A stretch of 15,926 nucleotides of DNA from JBFXDI01 sp050181295 (GCA_050181295.1 JBFXDI010000096.1:1-15926); one strand, 5' to 3'. Counted from the first letter of the stretch, positions 1 through 6,901 are shown. Translations and numbers: made by a program. The notes: generated from the sequence alone by a model not told the origin.

Positions 1-1
1 C

Positions 2-490
2 GGAGATACCCTTATCATTAAATTCAACGAAGTCGCCCATATCGACCTGATCATGGGTCCGCGCGGCAGCGCGGCGGAGACCGCCTTCGTGAACTGCCTC
101 ACCAACAACAAGGACGGCTTCACCTCGCTCCTCGCCGTGATCGCGCCGAACCTGCAGTGCAAGCCGAGCACGGTGATGTTCAACAAGGTCACCATCAAGG
201 GCGCCAAGCAGGCGGTGCAAATGTTCGGGCCTGCCCAGTATGCCGTCGCCAAGGCGGTCCAGGACAGCGTCGCCGAAGGCATCATCCCCGAGCAGGAGGC
301 CGACGACATCTTCATCTGCGTCGGCGTGTTCATCCACTGGGAGGCCGCGGACGACAAGAAGATCCAGGACTTCAACTACAGGGCCGTCAAGGAGTCGATC
401 GCGCGCGCGGTGGCCGGTCAGCCGACCGCGGCCGAGGCGACGAAGCAGCGCAATTCGGCCAAGCATCCGTTCGGTGCTGCCGCTTCCTAG
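2..490 (+). CDS. fae: formaldehyde-activating enzyme (Fae), 5' end cut by window edge
   Basis: Fae condenses formaldehyde with tetrahydromethanopterin to methylene-H4MPT in the cytoplasm, the entry step of H4MPT-linked formaldehyde oxidation. The frame is open from base 2, so the ATG at 53 is internal. The segment NEVAHIDLIMGPRGS (codons at 29-73) carries the conserved Fae histidine (codon 38-40) just upstream of that ATG. Further family hallmarks are NNKDGFTSLLAVIAPNL, KPSTVMFNKVTIKGA, QAVQMFGPAQ and VGVFIHWEAADD. By alignment with M. extorquens Fae from memory, only about nine N-terminal residues are missing. The residues before NEVAH read IKF, where Fae usually has GDG, so the N-terminus is somewhat divergent. 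The stop is TAG at 488-490, followed by a terminator, so fae is the last gene of its transcript. Confidence 0.95.
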   Translation, partial: GDTLIIKFNEVAHIDLIMGPRGSAAETAFVNCLTNNKDGFTSLLAVIAPNLQCKPSTVMFNKVTIKGAKQAVQMFGPAQYAVAKAVQDSVAEGIIPEQEADDIFICVGVFIHWEAADDKKIQDFNYRAVKESIARAVAGQPTAAEATKQRNSAKHPFGAAAS

Positions 491-587
491 AGCGGAAACC
501 ACCGCGGGGAGAAACCGCCTGAACCAGAGCCAGGCCTCCTTCGCCGGTTGGCCGCCATTTTTGGATTTAGGTAAGTCGTCGCAATGT

Positions 588-618
588 GAGGGGCTCCTTC
601 CGGAGCCCCTTCGCTTTT
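588..618 (+). terminator. Rho-independent terminator after fae
   Basis: GGGGCTCC (590-597) and GGAGCCCC (602-609) form a perfect 8-bp stem, extended by A589-T610, around the tetraloop TTCC. It is followed by a T-rich run (TTCGCTTTT). It lies between the end of fae and the end of the convergent kinase gene. On the minus strand the hairpin is not followed by a T tract, so it should work mainly for fae. The rest of the 491-617 gap shows nothing else I can name. Confidence 0.85.
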
Positions 619-1430
619 CAGGGATCGAGCTCGGCGGCCGCGATCCGCGCGATCTCGATTTGGACATTGCTCTCGGCCTCCATGCCGTCCTGCAGGTGCC
701 AGGTCGCGGAGAGACCGGTCCAGGCGACGATCCATTGCAGGAGTCGCGTCGGCTCCAGCCTTGCCGCCTCTGAAATCACTTCGACCTGGCGGCCGAGCCG
801 GCCGGGCGTCGCGGCGACGCTCCGGTCGGGATTGGTGAAGATGTTTGCGAAATCGAAGCCCCGCTCGCCGATCAGACGCTTTGGATCGATGGCGAGCCAC
901 CCCCGCTTCCCGAAGTCGAGAATGTTTCCGTGGTGGATGTCGCCGTGCAGGACGACCACTTCTCTTGGCTCGGCGAGCAGCATTCGGGCGGTCGCTGCCG
1001 AGCTGGCGAAAACTCCCCCGAGCCGTTCCGCTGCCGGCCAAAGATCGCGAAACCACTGCTCCAGCGGAATGAGATCCGGCGGAGCACTCCCGCGCGGCGC
1101 ATGCAGCCTTGCCGCAACCTTGCACATGATCCGGCTCGCGGTGTCGTCCTCGCCCTCGCGAGCCATGCGCTCGAGCGAGCGGCCTCCCGTGGCGCGTTCG
1201 AGGAGCAATGCGTCGCCGTCCCGCGCCATGGCTCGCGCCGCTCCGTCGCCACGCCACCATTCCATCAGCAGCCAGCCCCATTTCTCATCGATCTCGACGG
1301 CCACCTTGAGCATCGCCGGTTTCCCCTTGTGGCGGACAGGTAGCAGCCGGCTGCCACGCGTCACGATCTCGACGCCGTCGGGCGTCAGCGACCATCGGTC
1401 GAGATAGGGTTTGAACGCGGCCACGCTCAT
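618..1430 (-). CDS. APH(6)-like aminoglycoside/streptomycin phosphotransferase
   Basis: A 270-residue protein of the APH/choline-kinase fold, close in layout to streptomycin 6-phosphotransferase APH(6). Shared blocks recognised from memory include LPVRxxxxPAMLKVA near the N-terminus, the catalytic loop HGDIHHGNILDF (Asp164), the metal-binding IDPK (Asp182), GERxFDxANIFTNPD, and RLLxWIxAWTGLSAxW near the C-terminus. The family transfers ATP phosphate to streptomycin O6. Length and all catalytic residues look intact, so it is not a pseudogene. Its ATG (1428-1430) overlaps the TGA of the HisA-like gene (1427-1429) as ATGA, and I see no Shine-Dalgarno of its own, so it is translationally coupled. 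In this C1-cofactor context the substrate may be a metabolite rather than an antibiotic; that is inference. Confidence 0.85.
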   Translation of the reverse strand: MSVAAFKPYLDRWSLTPDGVEIVTRGSRLLPVRHKGKPAMLKVAVEIDEKWGWLLMEWWRGDGAARAMARDGDALLLERATGGRSLERMAREGEDDTASRIMCKVAARLHAPRGSAPPDLIPLEQWFRDLWPAAERLGGVFASSAATARMLLAEPREVVVLHGDIHHGNILDFGKRGWLAIDPKRLIGERGFDFANIFTNPDRSVAATPGRLGRQVEVISEAARLEPTRLLQWIVAWTGLSATWHLQDGMEAESNVQIEIARIAAAELDP

Positions 1431-2131
1431 CGAGCAGCGGCAATTCGTTCGATGTCGGCGGAACTCAGGGCGCCGCCGTGCAGCGCCGACGCCACGAGCG
1501 CGCCGCGCACCCCGAGTCTCTGCAGTTCGTCGAGGTCATCGCGTCCCCGGACGCCGCCGGCCGCATAGAGGCTTCGGCCGTTGCACCGCTCCCGTACGGC
1601 GTGCAGCGCTTTGAGATCCGGCCCGTCCATTGCGCCGACCCGGTCGAGCGTCATGACGATGATGCGCTCCGGCCAGAGCTCCGGCCGGCTTGCTATCTCC
1701 GCCGGGTCAAGTCGGCGCGCTCCGAGCGAGTCGAGCGAGAGGATGATGCGGGGCTCGTTGCTCAACGCTTCCAGAAGCGATGCATCCTTTTGAGACTCGC
1801 TGCCCACGACGGCGTGGGCGGATGCGAGCCCGAGAAGATCCTTCACGGGACCCTGCTCGTGAAACCCGCCATCGACCCACAGCTCGAGCGCGGGAAACTT
1901 TCGCGCTATGTCGCGGATGGTGGAGGCATGATCGCCCCGGCCTCCGATCGAATCGAGGTCGGCGATATAGAGCACGCGGAAGGGAAAGACGCTCTGGAGT
2001 CCGCCAACCACGTCGATCGGATCGGAACTCGGACTCAACGGGGTCTGGATGGGCCGGTAGTTCTTGCGATCGCCTTTCCGCGCCTGCACCACCTGGCCGG
2101 CCTTGAGATCGATGACGGGGATGACATTCAT
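1427..2131 (-). CDS. HisA/HisF-like TIM-barrel protein of C1 (H4MPT) clusters
   Basis: A 234-residue protein related to ProFAR isomerase HisA. It starts MNVIPVIDLKAGQVVQA, like HisA, but continues with an RKNYRPIQTPL segment typical of the divergent HisA-like group (COG1411, from memory) rather than true HisA. Other TIM-barrel landmarks are LYIADLDSIGGRGDH, LWVDGGF, AVVGSESQ, LSLDSLGARR and a C-terminal phosphate-binding YAAGGVRGRDDL followed by GALVASALHGG. HisA-like proteins of this type occur in archaea and in H4MPT-using methylotrophs, and their reaction is not known to me. The neighbours (fae, MfnF-like) support a role in C1 cofactor synthesis rather than histidine synthesis. An AGGA motif about nine bases upstream of the ATG supports the start. 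The gene diverges from the next one with a 53-base gap. Confidence 0.8.
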   Translation of the reverse strand: MNVIPVIDLKAGQVVQARKGDRKNYRPIQTPLSPSSDPIDVVGGLQSVFPFRVLYIADLDSIGGRGDHASTIRDIARKFPALELWVDGGFHEQGPVKDLLGLASAHAVVGSESQKDASLLEALSNEPRIILSLDSLGARRLDPAEIASRPELWPERIIVMTLDRVGAMDGPDLKALHAVRERCNGRSLYAAGGVRGRDDLDELQRLGVRGALVASALHGGALSSADIERIAAAR

Positions 2132-2184
2132 TCGCGCGATCCTGTAAAGCGCTGGTCTTCGGACGAAGATAGACGGGCTCAGGG
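2132..2184. promoter_or_regulatory. divergent promoter region with a 14-bp dyad
   Basis: This 53-base gap separates the HisA-like gene (minus) from the MfnF-like gene (plus), so both promoters should lie in or near it. It contains TCTTCGGACGAAGA (2156-2169), two perfect 6-base half-sites around a 2-base centre. The spacer is too tight for an RNA hairpin loop, so a protein operator is more likely. The dyad ends 15 bases before the MfnF-like ATG. I could not identify convincing -35/-10 boxes. Confidence 0.4.
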
Positions 2185-3225
2185 ATGGAAGTCAGTATCG
2201 GCTGGGACGTGGGCGGCGCCCATCTGAAGGCCGCTCGCGTGGAAGGGCAGTGCGTACGCGCCGTCGTGCAGGTGCCTTGCCCGCTGTGGCAAGGGATCGA
2301 GCGGCTGCATGAGGCTGTTCCCCAGGCCCTGGCCGTCGTCGGGGAGACGAGCAACCACGCCGTGACGATGACGGGCGAGCTTGTCGATCTTTTCGCGTCA
2401 CGGGAAGAGGGCGTTCGGAGCCTCGCCTGCGCCTTGAGCGAAATTCTCGCACCTGCTCGCGTCCATCTTTACGCAGGAACCGAAGGTTTCGTGTCGGTCG
2501 ACGCGGCGGCAGGGAACGCGAGAGCCATCGCATCCGCCAACTGGCATGCTTCGGCGTCTCTCGTGGCGCGGAAGTTGGAGAATGCTCTGTTCGTCGACAT
2601 GGGTTCGACGACCACTGACGTCCTCCCTGTGTCGCGAGGCTCGGTCGTGGCCGAGGGCTATACCGATGGCGAGCGGCTCGTGAGCGGAGAGCTGATCTAT
2701 TCCGGCCTGACGCGGAGCTTCCTCATGGCGGTGTCCGACCGTGCCCCCTTTCGTGGCCGCTGGGTGCCTCTGATGAACGAGTACTTCGCCAGCATGGCGG
2801 ACGTCTTCCGGGTATTGGGCGAGCTTGTCGAGGAGGTCGATCAGCATCCTGCCGCCGACGGGCGCGAGAAAACGGCGCCGGCATCGCGGGCGCGGCTCGC
2901 CCGCATGATCGGGGCGGACGCGAGCGACGGCGACGATGAGGACTGGCGCCGCCTCGCTGAGTGGTTTGCCGAGGCGCAGCTTCGCGCGATCGAGGACGGT
3001 GCGCGCCAAGTCCTGTCGCGGGGCGTCTTGCGCGGCGAATGCTCCGTGGTCGGAGCAGGGATCGGACTCCCGGTTGTTCGCAGGCTCGCGCTGCGTCTGG
3101 GTCTCCCGTTTCAATCGTTCAGTGCACGGATGGACGTTTCCGAGACGGCTCGTCCGTGGGCGGACTGTTGCGCGCCGGCTGTCGCGGTGGCGCTTCTCGA
3201 TGCCCTCCGCGGAGGCGGCAAGTAA
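2185..3225 (+). CDS. mfnF: H4MPT-linked C1 transfer pathway protein, MfnF-like ASKHA family
   Basis: A 346-residue ASKHA-fold (actin/hydantoinase A-like) protein matching the family named 'probable H4MPT-linked C1 transfer pathway protein' (COG1548 type). Visible motifs are the phosphate-1 loop GWDVGGAHLKAA (6-17), MTGELVD (62-68), the phosphate-2 loop FVDMGSTTTDVLP (136-148), GERLVSGELIYSGLTRS, and a C-terminal VVGAGIGLPVVRRLA adenosine-type motif. Archaeal homologs (MfnF) condense the furan diphosphate with glutamyl-tyramine in methanofuran synthesis; bacterial homologs sit in H4MPT/methylofuran clusters. The exact bacterial reaction is inferred from that homology. The ATG at 2185 has only a weak, close GGG upstream. 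The gene ends with TAA at 3223-3225. The next gene on this strand is xoxF, 344 bases downstream. Confidence 0.85.
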   Translation: MEVSIGWDVGGAHLKAARVEGQCVRAVVQVPCPLWQGIERLHEAVPQALAVVGETSNHAVTMTGELVDLFASREEGVRSLACALSEILAPARVHLYAGTEGFVSVDAAAGNARAIASANWHASASLVARKLENALFVDMGSTTTDVLPVSRGSVVAEGYTDGERLVSGELIYSGLTRSFLMAVSDRAPFRGRWVPLMNEYFASMADVFRVLGELVEEVDQHPAADGREKTAPASRARLARMIGADASDGDDEDWRRLAEWFAEAQLRAIEDGARQVLSRGVLRGECSVVGAGIGLPVVRRLALRLGLPFQSFSARMDVSETARPWADCCAPAVAVALLDALRGGGK

Positions 3226-3569
3226 TTGTCCGACAATACTTCCGAATAATAACCGATGATGCGTCGCGCCAAGATTTGCTGCGTCGCAACAAATCGATTA
3301 CTGCGTTTTCCTGTTGCGGGCCGGAAAAAATCATCATAGCCTTCGGGATAGGTTTCCGGCTTCAAGAGCGCCAGCTGATTTTGGGAGTGCTGGCGGTCTC
3401 TTCGAAGGCCAAGTGGGGTGTCCGTAAGGTGCCCCCTGACACCTCGCTGAGGTCGTGACACGCTGCCGGAAACCCTTCCCACCTGACGGATCATGCTGCG
3501 CGTTATTTGGCAGACCCCTGCCGACGCGTGAAGCCGATCAACGACGGAGTCGAAAGGGAGGACAATTTG
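3226..3569 (+). promoter_or_regulatory. xoxF promoter and structured 5' leader, candidate cis-regulatory RNA
   Basis: No gene fits this 344-base gap. The first part (3226-3340) is AT-rich for this DNA and holds a short dyad, TTGTCCGACAA (3226-3236), and the direct repeat TGCGTCGC at 3260 and 3280. The second part is full of inverted repeats. GGTTTCCGGC (3351-3360) pairs perfectly with GCCGGAAACC (3465-3474). The same GGTTTCCGGC can instead pair over 8 bp with GCCGGAAA (3320-3327). Inside the long pairing lie CGCCAGC/GCTGGCG (3369-3375/3389-3395) and GGGGTGTC/GACACCTC (3415-3422/3438-3445). ACCTC (3441-3445) can alternatively pair with GAGGT (3449-3453). A further hairpin is GGCAG-ACCC-CTGCC (3509-3522), flanked by CGCGT/ACGCG. 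The layout resembles a closed multi-helix junction with a competing stem. Whether it is transcribed and switches is inference. Confidence 0.5.
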
Positions 3570-5402
3570 ATGCGCAAGGTTCTGTTATCCGCAGCCTGTT
3601 TCGGCGCCCTGGCTGCATTCGTCTCGGCCCCAGCGATCGCGAACGATGACCTTATCGCGCTGGAGAAGGACGCCAAGCAGTGGGTTTCGCCCACCGGCAA
3701 CTACGCCAACCATCGCTTTTCCACGCTGAACCAGATCACCGCCGAGAACGTCGGCAAGCTGCAGGTCGCCTGGACCATGTCGACCGGCGTGCTGCGCGGA
3801 CATGAAGGCAATCCGCTGGTGATTGGCGACACCATGTACGTGCATACGCCGTTTCCGAACATGGTCTATGCGCTCAATCTGGGCGACAGCGGCTCGATCA
3901 AGTGGAAGTACGAGCCCAAGCAGGATCCGAACGTCATTCCGGTGATGTGCTGCGACACCGTCAATCGCGGCCCGGCTTATGCTCCGGCGGGCGAGGGCCA
4001 TCCGGCTCTGGTCATCCTGCATCAGGCCGATACCACCGTGGTGGCGCTCAACGCCGATACCGGAGAGGTCGTCTGGTCGGTCAAGAACGGCGATCCCGCG
4101 ATCGGCGAGACCGGCACGAACGCTCCGATGGTCGTGAAGGACAAGGTCCTGATCGGCATCTCGGGCGGCGAGTTCGGCGTGCGCGGCTCCGTGACCGCCT
4201 ATAGCCTCAAGGACGGCTCGAAGGCCTGGCGCGGCTATTCGATGGGCCCGGACAGCGATACGCTGATGGACCCTGAGAAGACGACCCATCTCGGCAAGCC
4301 GGTCGGCAAGGACTCGGGCACCGCCACCTGGGAAGGCGATCAGTGGAAGATCGGCGGCGGCACGACCTGGGGCTGGTATTCCTATGACCCGGCTCTGAAC
4401 CTGGTCTACTACGGAACCGGCAATCCCTCGACTTGGAACCCCAAGCAGCGTCCCGGTGACAATCGCTGGTCGATGACCATCTTCGCCCGCGATCCCGACA
4501 CCGGCATGGCCAAGTGGGTCTACCAGATGACCCCCCACGACGAATGGGACTTTGACGGGATCAACGAGATGATCCTCGCCGATATCCCGGTGAAGGGCAC
4601 GGAGACCAAGACCCTCGTGCACTTCGATCGCAACGGCCTCGGCTATACGCTGAACCGCGAGACGGGCGAACTGCTCGTGGCGGAGAAGTATGACCCGGCC
4701 GTGAACTGGACGACCGGCGTCGACATGGATCCGAACAGCGCCAACTACGGCCGTCCCGCGGTCGTGGCCAAGTACTCGACGGACCAGAACGGCGAGGACG
4801 TGAACTCGACCGGCATCTGCCCGGCCGCTCTCGGCACCAAGGATCAGCAGCCTGCGGCCTATTCGCCGGAAACCAAGCTGTTCTACGTGCCCACCAACCA
4901 CGTCTGCATGGACTACGAGCCGTTCCGCGTGAGCTACACGGCCGGCCAGCCTTATGTAGGCGCGACGCTTTCCATGTTCCCGGCTCCTGACAGCCACGGC
5001 GGCATGGGCAACTTCATCGCCTGGGATGCCGGCGAGGGCAAGATCAAGTGGTCGCTGCCCGAGCAGTTCTCGGTGTGGTCCGGCGCGCTCGCCACATCGG
5101 GCGGGATCGTCTTCTACGGCACGCTGGAAGGCTACCTCAAGGCGGTCGATGCCAAGGACGGAAAGGAGCTCTACAAGTTCAAGACCCCGTCCGGCATCAT
5201 CGGCAACGTGATGACCTACGAGCACGGCGGCAAGCAGTATGTCGCCATCCTGTCAGGCGTCGGCGGTTGGGCGGGCATCGGCCTTGCGGCCGGCCTCACC
5301 AACCCGACGGACGGCCTGGGTGCCGTGGGCGGCTATGCCGGCCTGTCCAAGTACACAGCGCTCGGCGGCCAGCTCACCGTCTTCATGCTGCCGGGGAACT
5401 GA
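3570..5402 (+). CDS. xoxF: lanthanide-dependent PQQ methanol dehydrogenase XoxF
   Basis: Periplasmic quinoprotein oxidizing methanol, a 610-residue eight-bladed propeller of normal family length. The start chosen is ATG 3570, with AGGGAGG at 3555-3561. It begins with a clear signal peptide (MRKVLLSAACFGALAAFVSAPAIA, cleaved near residue 24). An upstream in-frame TTG at 3507 would bury that signal. The vicinal pair Cys127-Cys128 (VMCCDTVNRG) is the PQQ-contacting disulfide ring of methanol dehydrogenases. HDEWDFDGIN carries the catalytic Asp327 and, two residues on, Asp329. That second Asp marks lanthanide-dependent XoxF; calcium MxaF has Ala there. Propeller motifs such as WDAGEGKIKW and YGTLEGYLKAVDAKDGKELYKF follow. 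xoxG, xoxJ and a CxxxCW protein follow on the same strand. It is probably a XoxF5-type enzyme, to be settled by phylogeny. Confidence 0.97.
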   Translation: MRKVLLSAACFGALAAFVSAPAIANDDLIALEKDAKQWVSPTGNYANHRFSTLNQITAENVGKLQVAWTMSTGVLRGHEGNPLVIGDTMYVHTPFPNMVYALNLGDSGSIKWKYEPKQDPNVIPVMCCDTVNRGPAYAPAGEGHPALVILHQADTTVVALNADTGEVVWSVKNGDPAIGETGTNAPMVVKDKVLIGISGGEFGVRGSVTAYSLKDGSKAWRGYSMGPDSDTLMDPEKTTHLGKPVGKDSGTATWEGDQWKIGGGTTWGWYSYDPALNLVYYGTGNPSTWNPKQRPGDNRWSMTIFARDPDTGMAKWVYQMTPHDEWDFDGINEMILADIPVKGTETKTLVHFDRNGLGYTLNRETGELLVAEKYDPAVNWTTGVDMDPNSANYGRPAVVAKYSTDQNGEDVNSTGICPAALGTKDQQPAAYSPETKLFYVPTNHVCMDYEPFRVSYTAGQPYVGATLSMFPAPDSHGGMGNFIAWDAGEGKIKWSLPEQFSVWSGALATSGGIVFYGTLEGYLKAVDAKDGKELYKFKTPSGIIGNVMTYEHGGKQYVAILSGVGGWAGIGLAAGLTNPTDGLGAVGGYAGLSKYTALGGQLTVFMLPGN

Positions 5403-5431
5403 GCGCCCCTTGACGTCTGAGGCTTGAGACA

Positions 5432-5477
5432 GGGCCCGGTGCGGCCGGCATCCGCCACCACACCGGGCCCTTTCGTT
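5432..5477 (+). terminator. strong hairpin between xoxF and xoxG, likely partial terminator
   Basis: GGGCCCGGTG (5432-5441) pairs perfectly with CACCGGGCCC (5461-5470), a 10-bp GC-rich stem with a 19-base loop followed by TTTCGTTT. It looks like an intrinsic terminator or 3'-end stabilizer. As xoxG, xoxJ and the CxxxCW gene continue on the same strand, it is probably leaky and would give more xoxF than downstream transcript. A second small hairpin, CGGCC/GGCCG (5487-5491/5500-5504), lies just before the xoxG ribosome binding site AGGGA (5509-5513). Confidence 0.65.
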
Positions 5478-5522
5478 TCAACGGACCGGCCTCATCGTCG
5501 GCCGAAGTAGGGACGAGTTCGC

Positions 5523-6032
5523 ATGATCCGACATCTTGCCATTGCTGCCGCCTTGGCCTGCATGACCTGCACCGCGAATGCCGCGGGTCCGGCCGATAGT
5601 GCCGCCGTGAGCAACGAGGACGGGAAGTATTTCGACAAGGACAGCAACCCGACCTACAACATCAAGGAAGACGGAACCGTCGACTGGTTCACCTATTCGG
5701 GCTTCCGGCGCTACCACTCGGAATGCCACGTCTGTCATGGCCCCGAGGGCCTCGGATCGACCTACGCGCCATCGCTCGTCGAATCGCTGAAGAACATGGA
5801 CTACGCGGCGTTTCTGGACGTGGTGACCAACGGACGGCAGAAGAACACTGAATCGCAGCACAGCGTCATGCCCGCATTCGGCACCAACAAGAACGTCATG
5901 TGCTACATAGACGACATCTATGTCTACCTGCGCGCCCGCTCCGACGACAAGCTGGGTCGCGGACGTCCTCAGAAGCGTGAGGACAAGAACCCCGCCGTCG
6001 CCGAGAACGAGAACGCCTGTCTCGGTAACTGA
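5523..6032 (+). CDS. xoxG: cytochrome c XoxG (cytochrome cL-like)
   Basis: A 169-residue exported monoheme cytochrome c that accepts electrons from XoxF in the periplasm. It has an N-terminal signal peptide (MIRHLAIAAALACMTCTANA, cleaved near residue 20-21). The single heme-binding site is CHVCH (68-72), and the probable axial Met is in HSVMPAFG (Met116). YSGFRRYHSECHVCHGPEGLGSTYAPSL and YIDDIYVYLRAR are typical of the cL/XoxG group. The C-terminal tail is rich in charged residues. AGGGA at 5509-5513 supports the ATG. It follows xoxF after 120 bases holding a hairpin. Its TGA overlaps an in-frame upstream ATG of the next gene, but the better xoxJ start lies 33 bases further on. Confidence 0.95.
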   Translation: MIRHLAIAAALACMTCTANAAGPADSAAVSNEDGKYFDKDSNPTYNIKEDGTVDWFTYSGFRRYHSECHVCHGPEGLGSTYAPSLVESLKNMDYAAFLDVVTNGRQKNTESQHSVMPAFGTNKNVMCYIDDIYVYLRARSDDKLGRGRPQKREDKNPAVAENENACLGN

Positions 6033-6064
6033 TGCTCTGCGGGGTCGAGCTTGGAGGTGACGGC

Positions 6065-6901
6065 ATGCGTCACGGTCTGACCGCCCTTGTGCTTCTTGGT
6101 CTCTTGGCCGCTCCGGTTCTGGCGCAGCAGAAGGGACTGGGAGCCGCGATCGAGTTCGTGGATCGGAACGCCCTGAGGGTTTGCGCCGATCCCCACAACA
6201 TGCCGTTCTCGAATCAGAAGGGCGAGGGGATCGAGAACAAGCTGGCCGATCTCGTCGCGGCCAAGACCGGTCGCAAGAAGGTCGAGTACACCTGGTTCCC
6301 GCAGGTGACCGGCTTCGTGCGCAACACCTTGGGCGCGCGCCGGTGCGACATCATCATGGGCTATCCCCAGGGCGACGAGCTCGTCCAGAACACCAATCCC
6401 TACTACCGGACGTCCTATGCGCTCGTGTTCCGCAAGGGCACCGGCCTCGACGGGCTCGAGACGCTTGCCGATCCGCGCCTCAAGCAGAAGAAGATCGGCG
6501 TCATCGCCGGAACGCCGCCTGCCACCAACATCGCGATCAACGGCCTGATGGGGCGTGTGAAGCCCTATCACCTGATGATCGACACCCGCATCAAATCCTC
6601 CGCCGAGGACATGGTGAACGACATCAAGTCGGGTGTGGTCGACGTGGGCGCCCTCTGGGGCCCGATGGCCGGCTACTACGCCAAGCTCGCGGGCAACGAC
6701 ATGGTCGTCGTGCCGCTGCTGCACGAGGCGAAGGGCTCGCGGCAGGTCTACCGCATCACCATGGGGGTCAGGCCTTCCGACCAGGAATGGAAGCGGGAGC
6801 TCAACCGGGTCATCCGCGAGAATCAGCACGAGATCAACGAGATCCTCCTCGGCTATGGCGTGCTGCTCCTCGACGAGAAGGACCAGCCGATCACCAACTG
6901 A
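6065..6901 (+). CDS. xoxJ: periplasmic binding-like protein XoxJ
   Basis: A 278-residue exported protein of the type-2 periplasmic solute-binding fold, the MxaJ/XoxJ group always found beside methanol dehydrogenase. I chose ATG 6065 because GGAGGTGA (6053-6060) lies at ideal distance and the protein then opens with a clean signal peptide (MRHGLTALVLLGLLAAPVLA). An earlier ATG at 6032 overlapping the xoxG stop would add eleven residues. Family segments are LRVCADPHNMPFSNQKGEGIENKLADL, YTWFPQ, RRCDIIMGYPQG, YYRTSYALVFR and VDVGALWGPMAGYYA. XoxJ is thought to help activate or stabilise XoxF rather than import a solute; no transporter partner is encoded beside it. The exact role is unresolved. 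Confidence 0.93.
   Translation: MRHGLTALVLLGLLAAPVLAQQKGLGAAIEFVDRNALRVCADPHNMPFSNQKGEGIENKLADLVAAKTGRKKVEYTWFPQVTGFVRNTLGARRCDIIMGYPQGDELVQNTNPYYRTSYALVFRKGTGLDGLETLADPRLKQKKIGVIAGTPPATNIAINGLMGRVKPYHLMIDTRIKSSAEDMVNDIKSGVVDVGALWGPMAGYYAKLAGNDMVVVPLLHEAKGSRQVYRITMGVRPSDQEWKRELNRVIRENQHEINEILLGYGVLLLDEKDQPITN

Noticed and set aside
1427..2131. true histidine-biosynthesis HisA
   Set aside because: Divergent N-terminal region, no other his genes nearby, and a C1-pathway neighbourhood.
3111..3494. minus-strand open frame of 127 codons over the xoxF leader
   Set aside because: No recognisable domain, no supporting ribosome site, and it overlaps the end of the MfnF-like gene. The inverted repeats explain this stretch better.
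3507..3569. upstream TTG start for xoxF
   Set aside because: It would add 21 residues before a standard signal peptide, while ATG 3570 has a well-placed AGGGAGG.
3585..5225. 546-codon minus-strand open frame opposite xoxF
   Set aside because: A GC-rich antisense shadow of a strongly recognised gene. Its composition is His/Val/Arg-rich with no domain.
5969..6829. 286-codon minus-strand open frame opposite xoxJ
   Set aside because: Shadow of xoxJ in a GC-rich codon pattern; no family features.
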